A DNA stretch of 64,000 bases. Source: Pannonibacter carbonis (GTDB lineage: Bacteria; Pseudomonadota; Alphaproteobacteria; Rhizobiales; Stappiaceae). The DNA lies in assembly GCF_003012935.1 (NCBI RefSeq), contig NZ_PUDR01000001.1:50182-114181 (forward strand). Direction: 5' to 3'. Of this stretch, positions 34,186 through 42,839 are shown in pieces; positions within the stretch are counted from its first letter, which is position 1, and each line of letters begins with the position of its first letter. The position numbers and the translations under genes are program-made. Below the pieces are notes generated by a model, which saw only the letters and a program-made list of their open reading frames with translations, was not told the DNA's origin and ran no database searches.

Positions 34186-34228
34186 CCGGATATTTCGCAC
34201 GTCGAACCCTAAGCTGCGAGGTATCCGG
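34186..34228. other. Structured hairpin in the metN upstream region
   Basis: CCGGATA and TATCCGG form perfect outer arms. Inside them, after 3-base internal loops, CGCA pairs with TGCG, closing a 15-base loop. It lies in the 340-bp gene-free stretch 33966-34304 between the tonB stop and metN start, 221 bp upstream of metN. It has no T tract. I could not match it to a known methionine or SAM riboswitch; the rest of the stretch shows nothing recognisable. Confidence 0.35.
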
Positions 34229-34304
34229 TTCCCTTCTTTGTCGCAAGTCGGAAAGATCTTTTCACGCAGTTGCCCGACGACGGACAACCGCCATGCGTCC
34301 CCTA

Positions 34305-35186
34305 TCAGTTCCTGAACTCCACCGGCACACGAAAGAACAGGCTCGGCTGGCGGATGTCATCGGGAAACGCCGGCATCGGCGCAGCGCGGCGAACCATGGC
34401 CAGCGCCGCCTCGTCGAGCGCGGCATCGCCGGCCGAGCGCACCAGCTTGATGCTCGAAACGCTGCCATCCCGTGCCACCACGAACTCCACCGTCGCCGTG
34501 CCTTGGCCGCCACCACGGGCGGCTTGCTTGGCCCGGCGCAGCTTGGCGATGACCTTGCCCTTGTAGTTGGTGCGTGCGCCCTCGCCCTGTTCGTCGCCGG
34601 ACCCGTCCGCCGTGCCGTTGGCGTTCGACTGCACCGCCGTGCTGGTCACGACCTCGCCGCCGCGCTGGCTGTTGATCTCGGCCCCGGCCTTCTTCTCGAC
34701 CTTGGCAACCTTCTTGGCCGGCTGCTTTTTCGGCTCAGGTTTCTGGGGTTCGGGTTTCTGGGTTTCGGGTTTTTGGGGTTCGGGCTTCACCGGCTTGACC
34801 TCCGGCATCGCCGTGACCACCGGAGCCTGCTCCGGCTCGACCGGCGTCTGCTCCGGTGCCAGCAAAGGCACGATCGGCTGCATCGGATCAACCGGAGCAA
34901 TCGATGTCAGCTCGGCCACAGGCGGCACCACCGCCGCCGTCACTGTCTCTACCGCTTGCAGCGGCTGGATCGGCTGCACCGTCTCCATCTGCATCTCGAC
35001 GGGCTTGATCACGGTCTCGTCCGCCCCTTCGATGAGATCCTGTAGCGATCCGACCACGGCCACAGCCCCGCCGGCGGACGCTGCAATCTCGGGCGCCTCC
35101 TCGTCCGGCACCATATAGGCCGAGGCGGCCGCATGGGCGGCAAGCGACAGCGCGAGCCCTGCCGCCAGGTAGTGCCAGGGCCTCAT
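34305..35186 (-). CDS. tonB: TonB-like energy transducer
   Basis: 293 residues: an N-terminal membrane anchor (HYLAAGLALSLAAHAAASAY), an acidic/hydrophobic stretch, and a periplasmic Pro-Lys-Glu spacer at about 120-160 built from KPEPQKPETQKPE-type repeats. The C-terminal TonB domain (about 200-293) includes RRAKQAARGGGQGTATVEFVVARDG and DEAALAMVRRAAPMPAFPDD. It ends with VEFRN. It overlaps exbD by 4 bp. It should energise the receptors at 37557 and 44714. Confidence 0.9.
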   Translation of the reverse strand: MRPWHYLAAGLALSLAAHAAASAYMVPDEEAPEIAASAGGAVAVVGSLQDLIEGADETVIKPVEMQMETVQPIQPLQAVETVTAAVVPPVAELTSIAPVDPMQPIVPLLAPEQTPVEPEQAPVVTAMPEVKPVKPEPQKPETQKPEPQKPEPKKQPAKKVAKVEKKAGAEINSQRGGEVVTSTAVQSNANGTADGSGDEQGEGARTNYKGKVIAKLRRAKQAARGGGQGTATVEFVVARDGSVSSIKLVRSAGDAALDEAALAMVRRAAPMPAFPDDIRQPSLFFRVPVEFRN

Positions 35187-35578
35187 GCCGGCTGCCCCTT
35201 GCGCGTGATCAGCACGATGTCCTTGATCCCGGCCGCCGTCAGCGCGGACAGAACCGCCTCCAGCTGATCGGAGGGCAATGTCGCCTCGGCGGCAACGCGC
35301 ATCAGCCCGCCGCCCTTGGCCAGATGCGCCGCAATCGCCGCCTCCAGCGTCACCGGCTTGTCTTCCAGATACAGCTCCTGCTCGCCGGCGATGATCAGCG
35401 CGCCGGTCGAGCGGATGTTCTCGTCGTCCTGGATCATCTCCGGCGGCGTGATCCGCCGGGCGTCGTCACGCGCGACCGATCCTGCGAACAGGAAGAAGAT
35501 CAGCATCAGGAACACGATGTTGATCAGGGGAATGGTGTTGTCCGTCATCTGACGGCGCGGCGGTGTCCGGAACTTCAT
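35183..35578 (-). CDS. exbD: ExbD-type biopolymer transport protein (second copy)
   Basis: 131 residues with one N-terminal membrane helix carrying the conserved Asp-type segment: TIPLINIVFLMLIFFLFAGS. In this copy the canonical D of the membrane helix (L-I-D-V-x-F) is replaced by Asn (LINIVFLML). It may therefore be a structural partner of the neighbouring ExbD rather than an independent proton carrier. Confidence 0.87.
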   Translation of the reverse strand: MKFRTPPRRQMTDNTIPLINIVFLMLIFFLFAGSVARDDARRITPPEMIQDDENIRSTGALIIAGEQELYLEDKPVTLEAAIAAHLAKGGGLMRVAAEATLPSDQLEAVLSALTAAGIKDIVLITRKGQPA

Positions 35579-35588
35579 CGCCCGCTCC

Positions 35589-35972
35589 TCAGTTCAGGCC
35601 GCTGACCAGCACGGCCTTGACGCCCGCCTTGCGCGCGGCGGCCAGCACCGCGACCGAATCCTGCACCGCAGCGCCCGGCCCGGTCCACACGGCAACGATC
35701 TTCAGCGGATCATTGGCGAACGGCGCCAGCGCCGCCTCCAGGGCAGCGCTTTCAAGCGGCAGGCCATTCAGGTCCATCTTGCCCTCGCCATGCAGGCGCA
35801 GCAGCGCCGGCCGCGCCCCTGCCCCCGCGCCCGCCGCCGCACTCGACACCGGCAACTGATGATAACGGGAGAAGGACGAGGCCAGCATGAAATACAGCAG
35901 CAGCAGGAAGATCACGTCGATCAGCGACGTCAGGCTGACCGGCCTGCGCTTGACCCTCGGCTCAAACCGCAT
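35589..35972 (-). CDS. exbD: ExbD-type biopolymer transport protein (first copy)
   Basis: 127 residues from ATG 35972 (AGGGTGGA upstream); an in-frame ATG at 35996 is possible. The single helix has SLTSLIDVIFLLLLYFML with the conserved proton-carrying Asp. It overlaps the exbB 3' end. The paired exbD genes probably form a hetero-oligomeric stator with ExbB. Confidence 0.88.
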   Translation of the reverse strand: MRFEPRVKRRPVSLTSLIDVIFLLLLYFMLASSFSRYHQLPVSSAAAGAGAGARPALLRLHGEGKMDLNGLPLESAALEAALAPFANDPLKIVAVWTGPGAAVQDSVAVLAAARKAGVKAVLVSGLN

Positions 35973-36684
35973 GGCGGGATCCACCCTGAATGACATCCAG
36001 ATGGGCTGGAAGCACGGCGGCGCGTTCAGCCGCAGCGCCGGTAAAGAACGCGGTCACAACCGCTTCCATCTCCTGCTGCGTCCGCTCGATCCGGCCATCG
36101 AACCAGCTGACGGCCGCCGAGACCGGAATGGAAATGGCGAGACCCACGGCCGTCGTCAGCAGCGCCACCCAGATGCCGCCGGCAAGAACCGACGGATCAA
36201 CAGCCGCCCCTGCCCCCTGCATGGCCTGAAACGCCTCGATCATGCCCAGCACCGTCCCAAACAGACCCAGCAAGGGAGCCGTCTGCGCGATCAGGTCCAG
36301 CGGCCTCAGCCACGACCGCAAGGCCGCGATCTTGCCCATGCATATGCGCTCGATGTCCTCGCGCAGCAGGTCCGGCCGCGCCCCGCCCGGCCGCGTCTGC
36401 GCCTTCAGCAGCAGGGCCAGGACCTCGCTCATCATGCCTTTTTGTCCGGTCACCCGGGCGAGCGCGCCGGTAGTATCACCGTCCAGATAAAGGCCCAGCG
36501 CCTGCCGCGAGCGGGCGTAGCGGCTCGCCCCGGACAGGGCGAACTGCAACACCTTGGCAAACACCAGTGCCAACGCCACCACCGACATGACAACCTGGAT
36601 CGCCACGACATTTCCACCCTGCGCGATCAGATCGGCAACGGGCAGGAGGAACGCGGGCAGCGAAAGAGACAACTCGGACAACAT
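35962..36684 (-). CDS. exbB: ExbB/TolQ/MotA-family proton channel protein
   Basis: About 240 residues from ATG 36684; a GTG start at 36735 is possible. Three membrane helices are visible, with the family signature region SWLRPLDLIAQTAPLLGLFGTVLGMIEAFQAM and GIWVALLTTAVGLAISIPVSAAVSWF. It is the first gene of exbB-exbD-exbD-tonB. The neighbourhood points to TonB-dependent iron uptake rather than Tol or flagella. Confidence 0.92.
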   Translation of the reverse strand: MLSELSLSLPAFLLPVADLIAQGGNVVAIQVVMSVVALALVFAKVLQFALSGASRYARSRQALGLYLDGDTTGALARVTGQKGMMSEVLALLLKAQTRPGGARPDLLREDIERICMGKIAALRSWLRPLDLIAQTAPLLGLFGTVLGMIEAFQAMQGAGAAVDPSVLAGGIWVALLTTAVGLAISIPVSAAVSWFDGRIERTQQEMEAVVTAFFTGAAAERAAVLPAHLDVIQGGSRHAV

Positions 36685-36860
36685 CGACCAGATCCCGGTA
36701 GGAGGTGCGCTCAGCAAAGGTTGCGGCAGGCGCACCGAATAAACCTGAGTGCAAATGACAAGAAATTAATCGCACCGCAACATGCAAATGTCCAGCGCAT
36801 CGGGACATGGCCCTGTGTGTCGGGGACCCAGGATGCGATTGGCACCTCAAGCCCCTGATC

Positions 36861-37160
36861 TCAAACGGATTGTGGAGCCAAACCACGCCACTCCAGCTTG
36901 AGCTCCTCCCGCCAGGCGAATTTCTCCAGATGCACATCGATGACGGCCTGCATCCGCTTCAGCCCCTCTTCCTCGGCGCTTTCGCAGGCAATCGTCAGAC
37001 GGTCGCCCTCGGCGGTCATCCGGCAATCACCAAAGGGGAAATCGACCCGGCCCATCTCAGGCGTCCATTCACAGGTTACCTTGTGGGCGAAATGCTTGCA
37101 CAACTGCTGCAGATATTTCGAAGCCGCCGGCGTCACCGCCTCGGCGCTGGATCTGAACAT
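36861..37160 (-). CDS. DUF2218 family protein
   Basis: 99 residues from ATG 37160, with GGAGAGG just upstream. It has the DUF2218 pattern SSAEAVTPAASKYLQQLCKHFAHKVTCEW and FPFGDCRMTAEGDRLTIACESA. The family is small, cytosolic and often found beside TonB/siderophore uptake genes, as here. Its biochemical role is not established. Confidence 0.85.
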   Translation of the reverse strand: MFRSSAEAVTPAASKYLQQLCKHFAHKVTCEWTPEMGRVDFPFGDCRMTAEGDRLTIACESAEEEGLKRMQAVIDVHLEKFAWREELKLEWRGLAPQSV

Positions 37161-37270
37161 GTCCCTCTCCTTCAAATGCGCGTCCCGAACGGGCCACGTG
37201 CGGTCCGTTCCGTGCTTGTTTGCCCGCGACCTCCGGGCGCCCGACTGAAAACCGACGCTGCCCCAGACGC

Positions 37271-37483
37271 GTCATTCCGGCCAAGCTGAGCGTCAGCGAA
37301 GCGCCGAGCCGGGACCCGTCCCGGACCTGATCCGGGATCCAGAAATCAGCCGCGCACAGCGCGCCAAAACTGACCTGTGGTCCGCGGCCTGCACCGGTTT
37401 GGTTCCGGGCTCGCTGACGCTTGCACTGACACGCTGGATTCCGGATCTTCGGTTCGCTTCGCTCACCTTGTCCGGAATGACGG
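37271..37483. repeat. GTCATTCCGG-type intergenic repeat, copy 1
   Basis: Begins GTCATTCCGG and ends TCCGGAATGAC, with internal inverted segments (GGGACCCGTCCC, GATCCGGGATCC). It fills most of the 396-bp gene-free stretch between DUF2218 and the TonB-dependent receptor. Related elements occur at 46796-46964 and 60413-60540. It is typical of dispersed palindromic repeats in rhizobial-type genomes. No gene is supported here. Confidence 0.6.
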
Positions 37484-37556
37484 CGTGGCATGCACATGGA
37501 CCGGGGTTCCGAGGATCAGGGAAAGGCCTCAGCCTTTCCCGTATCTGTCCGTTTGA

Positions 37557-39542
37557 TCAAAACTTCGCCGAAGCACTCAGATAGAAGCTACGGCCCGGCG
37601 AATAGGCTGGCGGGATACGGCTAGTCGGGTTGTAGCTGCCGCGGCTGTAATACTCCTCGTCGAACAGGTTATTTACCTCGGCCCGCAGCGTCAGGTCAGT
37701 CTTGGCCAGCTGGGTCTTCCACTGGGCAAAAACGTCCACCACCTGATAGCCTTTAATGGGGTTGCGATAGCCGTTCCTGGCCAGATCGTCATTGCTGTAC
37801 TGGAAGGCGATCTCCGCATTGGCGCCGACTTCGATGTTGTAGTCGGAGAAGAGATAGCTTCCTCCGACACTCAGCGTGTCACCAACCGGCACGCCGTTGT
37901 TGTAGTCCCCCGACAGGGCAATGCGGTTGCCATACTCCACCTCAGCATGGGTAAAGGCTGCAAACACCGATGCATTGGCCATCGAATAGCGGGCCGTCAG
38001 GTCGAAGCCCTTGGACACCAGATCCTGGCCATTGATGCGGGTCCGAGTGGTGAAGTTGTAATCCACCGGGTCAACGACCTTGATGTAGAACAGTTTCGCC
38101 CCAAGGTTCAGTCCGCCGATGGTGTAGTCGAGGCCAACCTTAGCATTATGGGCATAGGTAGGCTTGAGCGACTTGGAATAGGTGTAGTTGCCAGCATGGA
38201 ACAGCGCGGCCTCGGCCTGTTCCAGCCCGGAGAACACATAGCCATATCCACCTTGCAGCTTCAGCCCCTGCAGCACTTCGTAGGACAGGTCGATGTTCGG
38301 CGACACGCCGGCATTGTCGAAGGTCTGGCCGTCTACGGCCCGATAGGACTGGAAGTCAGCCCGCAAGCCCGCCGAAATCTCCAGCTTCTCCACCGGCGTC
38401 AGTCGTGCCTGGGTGTAGGCACCCACGTTCCAGATCGTTTCCGACACATCGCTCGGGAAGTGGAAGCGGTCGACATGGACATGATCGCGGTAGAAGTCGA
38501 CGCCGACCGTAATGCTGCCGAGGTCAAAGTTGAACCGGTTCTGCGCATGACCACCGACGGATTCAACGGTCGAATTGAAGTCCCCCACCGGCCGCGTGTA
38601 GCCTGAATTATTGGGCCGCTTCAGGCTGTTGAGGTTGTAGTAGAAGAGCACTTCCGGATCGAACAGGCCATCCGCGTTCTCTCTGGTGTACTTGGCCGTC
38701 GCCGTGAACCGCTCGTAGAGGTTCTTGTTCATTTCCGCCGTGACCGGCCCCATGTTGGTGCGCATGCGGCGGAAGCCGTTGTCGCGGAAATACTCCGCCG
38801 ACCCTTCAATCCGATGGCCTTCGGAACTCTGGTAGGCCAGCTTGCCGAGCCCGCTCCACATGTCCGCAGCGGTGCCGACCTCGCGCTTGCCCGCTCCCGT
38901 CGTGTAGTCTTGGCCCTCCTGCCGCGTCAGGCCACCCAGCATCTCGAAACCATTGACGGCCGCATAGCCGGAAGATGTCGTCTTGAAGGCTTCCGAGTTG
39001 GTGTCATAGCCGAGACTGACAAAGCCGCCATGTGTCTGGCCGTCTTCCAGAAGATCCCGCGCGCTCACGGTCTGGAACAGCACCGAACCGCCGAGCGATC
39101 CAGGCCCGAAATCTGCCGGCGCCACGCCTTCATTGACATACACCGACTTCAGGAAGACCGGATCGATGCCGGTATTTCCATTGTGGTGCCAGACGTTGTT
39201 TTTCTGCCGGGCTCCGTCGACTTTGACGTTCAGCTTGGACTCGTCAATGCCATGCACGTAAAACTTCTGCGAGGCGGTTGATCCACCCGCAACGCTGACA
39301 GACGGCGTCTGCGAGAACAGCTGCTTCAGGTCCTGCGGCTGCGTAGCCTGGATCTCCTCGCGGCTGATCTCCACATCGGCCGCAGCGTTCTGGTCCGCTT
39401 CGCTTTTGGTCTTCGCGCCGGCCGTGGTCACAACGACCTTGTCCAGTGTCACCGGCGTCTGGGCCAGCGCACCTTGCGCCAGAAAAACAAGAAGGCTGGC
39501 CGATCCCGCCAGTCGGGTCAGCAGACGGCTGTCGCAGTGCAT
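37557..39542 (-). CDS. TonB-dependent outer membrane receptor 1
   Basis: 661 residues from ATG 39542, preceded by GGAGAAA; a signal peptide ends near GALAQTP. The plug domain (about 35-150) has KFYVHGIDESKLNVKVDGARQ and PADFGPGSLGGSVLF. The 22-strand barrel ends with aromatic F (SFYLSASAKF). It is a metal-chelate receptor; the exact ligand (siderophore or heme) is not clear, and the FRAP/NPNL heme-receptor motif is absent. It is divergent from an AraC/PchR-like regulator, with an IRO-type box between them. Confidence 0.9.
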   Translation of the reverse strand: MHCDSRLLTRLAGSASLLVFLAQGALAQTPVTLDKVVVTTAGAKTKSEADQNAAADVEISREEIQATQPQDLKQLFSQTPSVSVAGGSTASQKFYVHGIDESKLNVKVDGARQKNNVWHHNGNTGIDPVFLKSVYVNEGVAPADFGPGSLGGSVLFQTVSARDLLEDGQTHGGFVSLGYDTNSEAFKTTSSGYAAVNGFEMLGGLTRQEGQDYTTGAGKREVGTAADMWSGLGKLAYQSSEGHRIEGSAEYFRDNGFRRMRTNMGPVTAEMNKNLYERFTATAKYTRENADGLFDPEVLFYYNLNSLKRPNNSGYTRPVGDFNSTVESVGGHAQNRFNFDLGSITVGVDFYRDHVHVDRFHFPSDVSETIWNVGAYTQARLTPVEKLEISAGLRADFQSYRAVDGQTFDNAGVSPNIDLSYEVLQGLKLQGGYGYVFSGLEQAEAALFHAGNYTYSKSLKPTYAHNAKVGLDYTIGGLNLGAKLFYIKVVDPVDYNFTTRTRINGQDLVSKGFDLTARYSMANASVFAAFTHAEVEYGNRIALSGDYNNGVPVGDTLSVGGSYLFSDYNIEVGANAEIAFQYSNDDLARNGYRNPIKGYQVVDVFAQWKTQLAKTDLTLRAEVNNLFDEEYYSRGSYNPTSRIPPAYSPGRSFYLSASAKF

Positions 39543-39613
39543 CGTTGGGTTTCTCCATGTTGCGGCCGCATCGCACCGGCAGTCCCGGGTCCAGACACGG
39601 CATTCGCAAAACT

Positions 39614-39628
39614 TGACCAATTAATTCA
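39614..39628. promoter_or_regulatory. IRO-type box (TGA-N9-TCA), candidate RirA site
   Basis: TGACCAATTAATTCA fits the rhizobial RirA pattern TGA-N9-TCA. It lies 72 bp upstream of receptor 1 and 114 bp upstream of the AraC-family gene, between the divergent starts. Two further boxes of the same form lie upstream of the siderophore transporter and of receptor 2. RirA itself is not in the window. Confidence 0.5.
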
Positions 39629-39741
39629 GGTATTGAATACAGGAGCGCAGGCGATGGCGGCAATTGCTGCGGCCTTTGCGATCCATCCAAAATCCTTTGC
39701 ATTCGGATCGACGGTTCCGATCCCCACCTCAGGCAAACAAG

Positions 39742-40740
39742 ATGCATTCATCCGCCGGGACTTATCTGACCAAGGCAGATCTCAACCGGGCTGGTGGGGG
39801 CCGCAACACGACCTGGGTTGCCCCCTCCCTTCAGCGGAGCGACCAGATCCTGCGCGGCCGGATCGGCTTTCTCGACATCGAGGAGGGCTTGTCGGTGCAT
39901 TATTCCAATGCGGTTGACCTGCACGACCTGCATACCGAGGCAGAAGCCCCGCCCGGAATCACCGTTTCAGTGTTTCTGGAAGGCGAGGTCGAAGCCTGGA
40001 TCGGTCCGATGCGCATTCCCGTGCCAGGCCGGGATGCAGACGGTTGCCCCGGCGCACCGGTCGCCACCATCTATGCCATGACGCAACCTGAAAAATTCCT
40101 GCGTCAGGCCCGCCGTGGCTGCCGGCTTCGCAAGGTTTCCATCGGAATTTCAGCAAGATGGCTCGAACAGCATTCAGGCTTTGCGTCGAGCGACGCTGAC
40201 CCGGTCCGGCACTTCATGCGCGAGCACCTCGCACGCAGGGTCTGGGCGCCGGGAGCCCATGCCCTTTCCCTTGCCGAGCAGATCATTGCCCCACCCACCC
40301 TTCCGCCGTTCCTGTTCCAGCTCTATCTGAAAGGCCGCGTTCTGGGCCTGATCGAGGAGGCATTGCTGCAGGTGATGACCGATCAACCGGCCAAGGCCGT
40401 AACCCGTCCGCCGCTCAAGGCCGGGGAGCGCCAGCGCCTTCAGGCCATCGACAGCTACCTTCAGACCCACCTCGCCGAACCGATCAACACGTCTGAAATG
40501 GCCCGCGCGCTTGGTCTGAGTGCCACGAGCCTGCAGCGCTTGATCCGGCAGGCGCATGGCTGTTCGCTCGCCCACCATATCCGCGCCCACAAGCTTGACC
40601 GCGCCCGGATGGCACTGGAACGGGACGGCATCAGCGTTGCGGAGGCCGCCTACATGGTCGGCTACAACAGCCCGGCCAACTTCGCCACCGCCTTCCGCCG
40701 CGCCTTCGGCCTGCCGCCCAGCGCCGTGCAGGATCGCTGA
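39742..40740 (+). CDS. AraC/PchR-family transcriptional regulator
   Basis: About 332 residues from ATG 39742. The N-terminal ligand domain (1-220) has VHYSNAVDLHDLHTEAEAPPGITVSVFLEGE, typical of PchR-like sensors. The C-terminal AraC domain (about 240-330) has two HTHs: NTSEMARALGLSATSLQRLIRQAHG and SVAEAAYMVGYNSPANFATAFRRAFG. It lies between the receptor gene and the siderophore transporter operon; PchR-type proteins use the ferric chelate as coactivator for such genes. Confidence 0.88.
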   Translation: MHSSAGTYLTKADLNRAGGGRNTTWVAPSLQRSDQILRGRIGFLDIEEGLSVHYSNAVDLHDLHTEAEAPPGITVSVFLEGEVEAWIGPMRIPVPGRDADGCPGAPVATIYAMTQPEKFLRQARRGCRLRKVSIGISARWLEQHSGFASSDADPVRHFMREHLARRVWAPGAHALSLAEQIIAPPTLPPFLFQLYLKGRVLGLIEEALLQVMTDQPAKAVTRPPLKAGERQRLQAIDSYLQTHLAEPINTSEMARALGLSATSLQRLIRQAHGCSLAHHIRAHKLDRARMALERDGISVAEAAYMVGYNSPANFATAFRRAFGLPPSAVQDR

Positions 40741-40793
40741 CACCCGAGCGTTGCGGATACGACGCGGCGAAGGCGACACCACGTATAGATACA

Positions 40794-40808
40794 TGAGAAT
40801 GAAGCTCA
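40794..40808. promoter_or_regulatory. IRO-type box (TGA-N9-TCA), candidate RirA site
   Basis: TGAGAATGAAGCTCA fits TGA-N9-TCA, 109 bp upstream of the siderophore-binding protein gene. It is one of three boxes in the iron block. Confidence 0.45.
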
Positions 40809-40916
40809 ACTTTTCTCTGGACCTCGCCCCCCCTCCGGCGCTAGACCTCGGGCATCGCGCCAGCCAGCCATGCCAGCCACGCGCCATTTCCCGTTTCATT
40901 CTCACGAGGTCTGCCC

Positions 40917-41813
40917 ATGCTTCGCCTTGCCCGCCTTGCTGCGGTGGCGTCCGCCATCGCCCTTGCCGTTCCGGCTGTTGCCGCCGCTGTCGAGATCGAG
41001 ACCGCGAAAGGCCCGGTCACGCTGGCCGGCACCCCGGAGAAGGTCGCCGTCTTCGACATCGCCGCGATTGATACCCTGCTCGCGCTTGGCATCGTTCCCG
41101 CCGGCGTGCCGGACAAGCTTTACGTCGCCTATCTGGGCGAGGACATCGCCAAGGCCCCCAAGGTCGGCACCCTGTTCGAGCCCAACCTGGAAGCCGTTGC
41201 AGGCCTCTCTCCAGACCTCATCGTCATCGGCGGCCGCTCCTCCACCCAGGGCGAAGCGCTGGCGCCCATCGCCCCGGTCATCGACATGACCATCGGCAGC
41301 GACGTGGTCGCGGAAGCCAAGGCCCGCCTCACCGCCTATGGCAAGGCCTTCGGCAGGCAAGCCAGGGCCGCCGAGCTGACCGCTGCGCTCGACGCTGAAC
41401 TGGCCGCCGTCGCCAAGGCCGCCGAGGGCAAAGGCACCGCGCTGGTCCTGCTCACCAACGGCACCAAGCTCTCCGCCTATGGCGCCGGCTCGCGCTTTGG
41501 CTGGATCCATTCGACCCTCGGCCTGCCGGAAGCCCGTGAGGGCCTCAAGACCGACACCCACGGCGACGCGATCTCCTTCGAGTTCATCGCCGAGACCAAC
41601 CCGGACTGGATCTTCGTCATCGACCGGGGCGCTGCCATCGGCGAAGCCGGCTCGGCGGCCGCCACCCTCGACAACCCGCTGGTCAAGGGCACCAAGGCCG
41701 CCAAGGCCGAACAGATCGTCTACCTGTCGCCCGCGCCGATCTACATCGCTGGCGGTGGCTACACCTCGCTGATGGGCACCCTCGCCGAGCTGAAGGCCGC
41801 GCTGGCGAAGTAA
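40917..41813 (+). CDS. Siderophore ABC transporter substrate-binding protein (CeuE/YclQ/FatB type)
   Basis: 298 residues; the signal peptide ends near VPAVAAAVEIE. It has the cluster A-II binding-protein fold with EKVAVFDIAAIDTLLALGIVPAGVP, LSPDLIVIGGRSS, and the CeuE/YclQ-like TALVLLTNGTKLSAYGAGSRFGWIHSTLGLPEA. Homologues bind ferric catecholates or petrobactin-like chelates. It is the first gene of the transporter operon, with two permeases and an ATPase following. Confidence 0.9.
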   Translation: MLRLARLAAVASAIALAVPAVAAAVEIETAKGPVTLAGTPEKVAVFDIAAIDTLLALGIVPAGVPDKLYVAYLGEDIAKAPKVGTLFEPNLEAVAGLSPDLIVIGGRSSTQGEALAPIAPVIDMTIGSDVVAEAKARLTAYGKAFGRQARAAELTAALDAELAAVAKAAEGKGTALVLLTNGTKLSAYGAGSRFGWIHSTLGLPEAREGLKTDTHGDAISFEFIAETNPDWIFVIDRGAAIGEAGSAAATLDNPLVKGTKAAKAEQIVYLSPAPIYIAGGGYTSLMGTLAELKAALAK

Positions 41814-41826
41814 GCCCGCCGCGACC

Positions 41827-41882
41827 CAGCCAACGCCCTGCCAACGCCCAGCCAACGCCAGGTTCCAGGTTCCAGGTTCCAG
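41827..41882. repeat. Short tandem repeats before the first permease gene
   Basis: Three copies of an 11-bp unit beginning CCAACGCC (41830-41860) run into three copies of the 7-bp unit AGGTTCC (41860-41882). The array ends 6 bp before the permease ATG at 41889, so its AGG cores lie in the ribosome-binding position. Copy-number change would alter this leader. Confidence 0.6.
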
Positions 41883-41888
41883 ACGCTC

Positions 41889-42839
41889 ATGCGCCTCGCC
41901 GCCCTCCTGACCCTCGCCCTCATCCCCTTGTCCGCGCTGAGCCTCATGCTCGGCGCGGCAAGCGTCGATGTGGCCGCGATCGGGCATGATCCGCAGGCGG
42001 CGCTGATCTTCTGGGTCTCGCGCCTGCCACGCACCCTGGCCGTGCTTCTCACCGGCGCGGCCCTTGCCGTTGCCGGTGTCATCCTGCAGCAGATCGTGCG
42101 CAACCGCTTCGTCGAGCCCGGCACCACCGGCACCGGCGAGGGCGCGGCCCTTGGCCTTCTGGCCATCACGCTGCTCGCCCCCGGCGCGCCAATCGTGGTC
42201 AAGATGCTGGTGGCCAGTGCCGCCGCTCTTGCCACCACCTTCCTGTTCCTGCGCCTCATCCGCCGCCTGCCCCCGCGCGAGGTGCTGCTCGTGCCGCTGG
42301 TCGGCATGATCCTCGCCGGCGTGCTGCAGGCCGCCGTCACCTTCATCGGCTGGCAGACCGATCTGATGCAGTACATCAGCACCTGGCTGATGTCGGGCGA
42401 GTTCTCCGGCGTCATCGCCGGCCGCTACGAACTGCTCTGGATCGCCGGTGCCGCGGCCGCCCTCGCCTATGTCTACGCCGACCGCTTCGTCCTCCTGGGC
42501 CTTGGCCGGGACGCGGCGACCAACCTCGGGCTTAACACCGAGCGGGTGCTGCATCTGGGCCTTGCCGTCGTCTCCATCGTCACTGCGCTCGTCGTCGTCA
42601 CGGTAGGCATGATCCCCTTCGTCGGCCTTGTCGTGCCCAACCTCGTCTCGCGGCTGATGGGCGACAACCTGCGCCAGAGCCTGCCCGTGGTCGCCGCCGG
42701 CGGCGCGGCGCTGGTGCTGGCCTGCGACATCCTCGGCCGCGCGGTGCGCTACCCCTACGAGGTCCCGGTCGGCACCGTGCTGGGCGTGCTGGGCTCGGCG
42801 CTGTTCCTTTGGCTTCTCTACCGGCAGCCGGCGCGATGA
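41889..42839 (+). CDS. Siderophore ABC transporter permease 1 (FecCD family)
   Basis: 316 residues with about nine hydrophobic helices. FecCD signatures are RLPRTLAVLLTGAALAVAGVILQQIVRNRFVEPGTTGTGEGAALG and GMIPFVGLVVPNLVSRLMGDNLRQSLPVVAAGGA. It overlaps the next permease gene by 4 bp (ATGA). Confidence 0.92.
   Translation: MRLAALLTLALIPLSALSLMLGAASVDVAAIGHDPQAALIFWVSRLPRTLAVLLTGAALAVAGVILQQIVRNRFVEPGTTGTGEGAALGLLAITLLAPGAPIVVKMLVASAAALATTFLFLRLIRRLPPREVLLVPLVGMILAGVLQAAVTFIGWQTDLMQYISTWLMSGEFSGVIAGRYELLWIAGAAAALAYVYADRFVLLGLGRDAATNLGLNTERVLHLGLAVVSIVTALVVVTVGMIPFVGLVVPNLVSRLMGDNLRQSLPVVAAGGAALVLACDILGRAVRYPYEVPVGTVLGVLGSALFLWLLYRQPAR

Noticed and set aside
33966..34304. A SAM-II or SAM-I riboswitch before metN
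   Set aside because: The conserved core sequences of those classes are not visible; only an unassigned hairpin was found.
40902..42554. A 550-codon minus-strand frame antisense to the siderophore transporter
   Set aside because: Gly/Asp/Glu/Gln-rich shadow translation without domains. The plus strand encodes recognised transporter subunits with overlapping starts.
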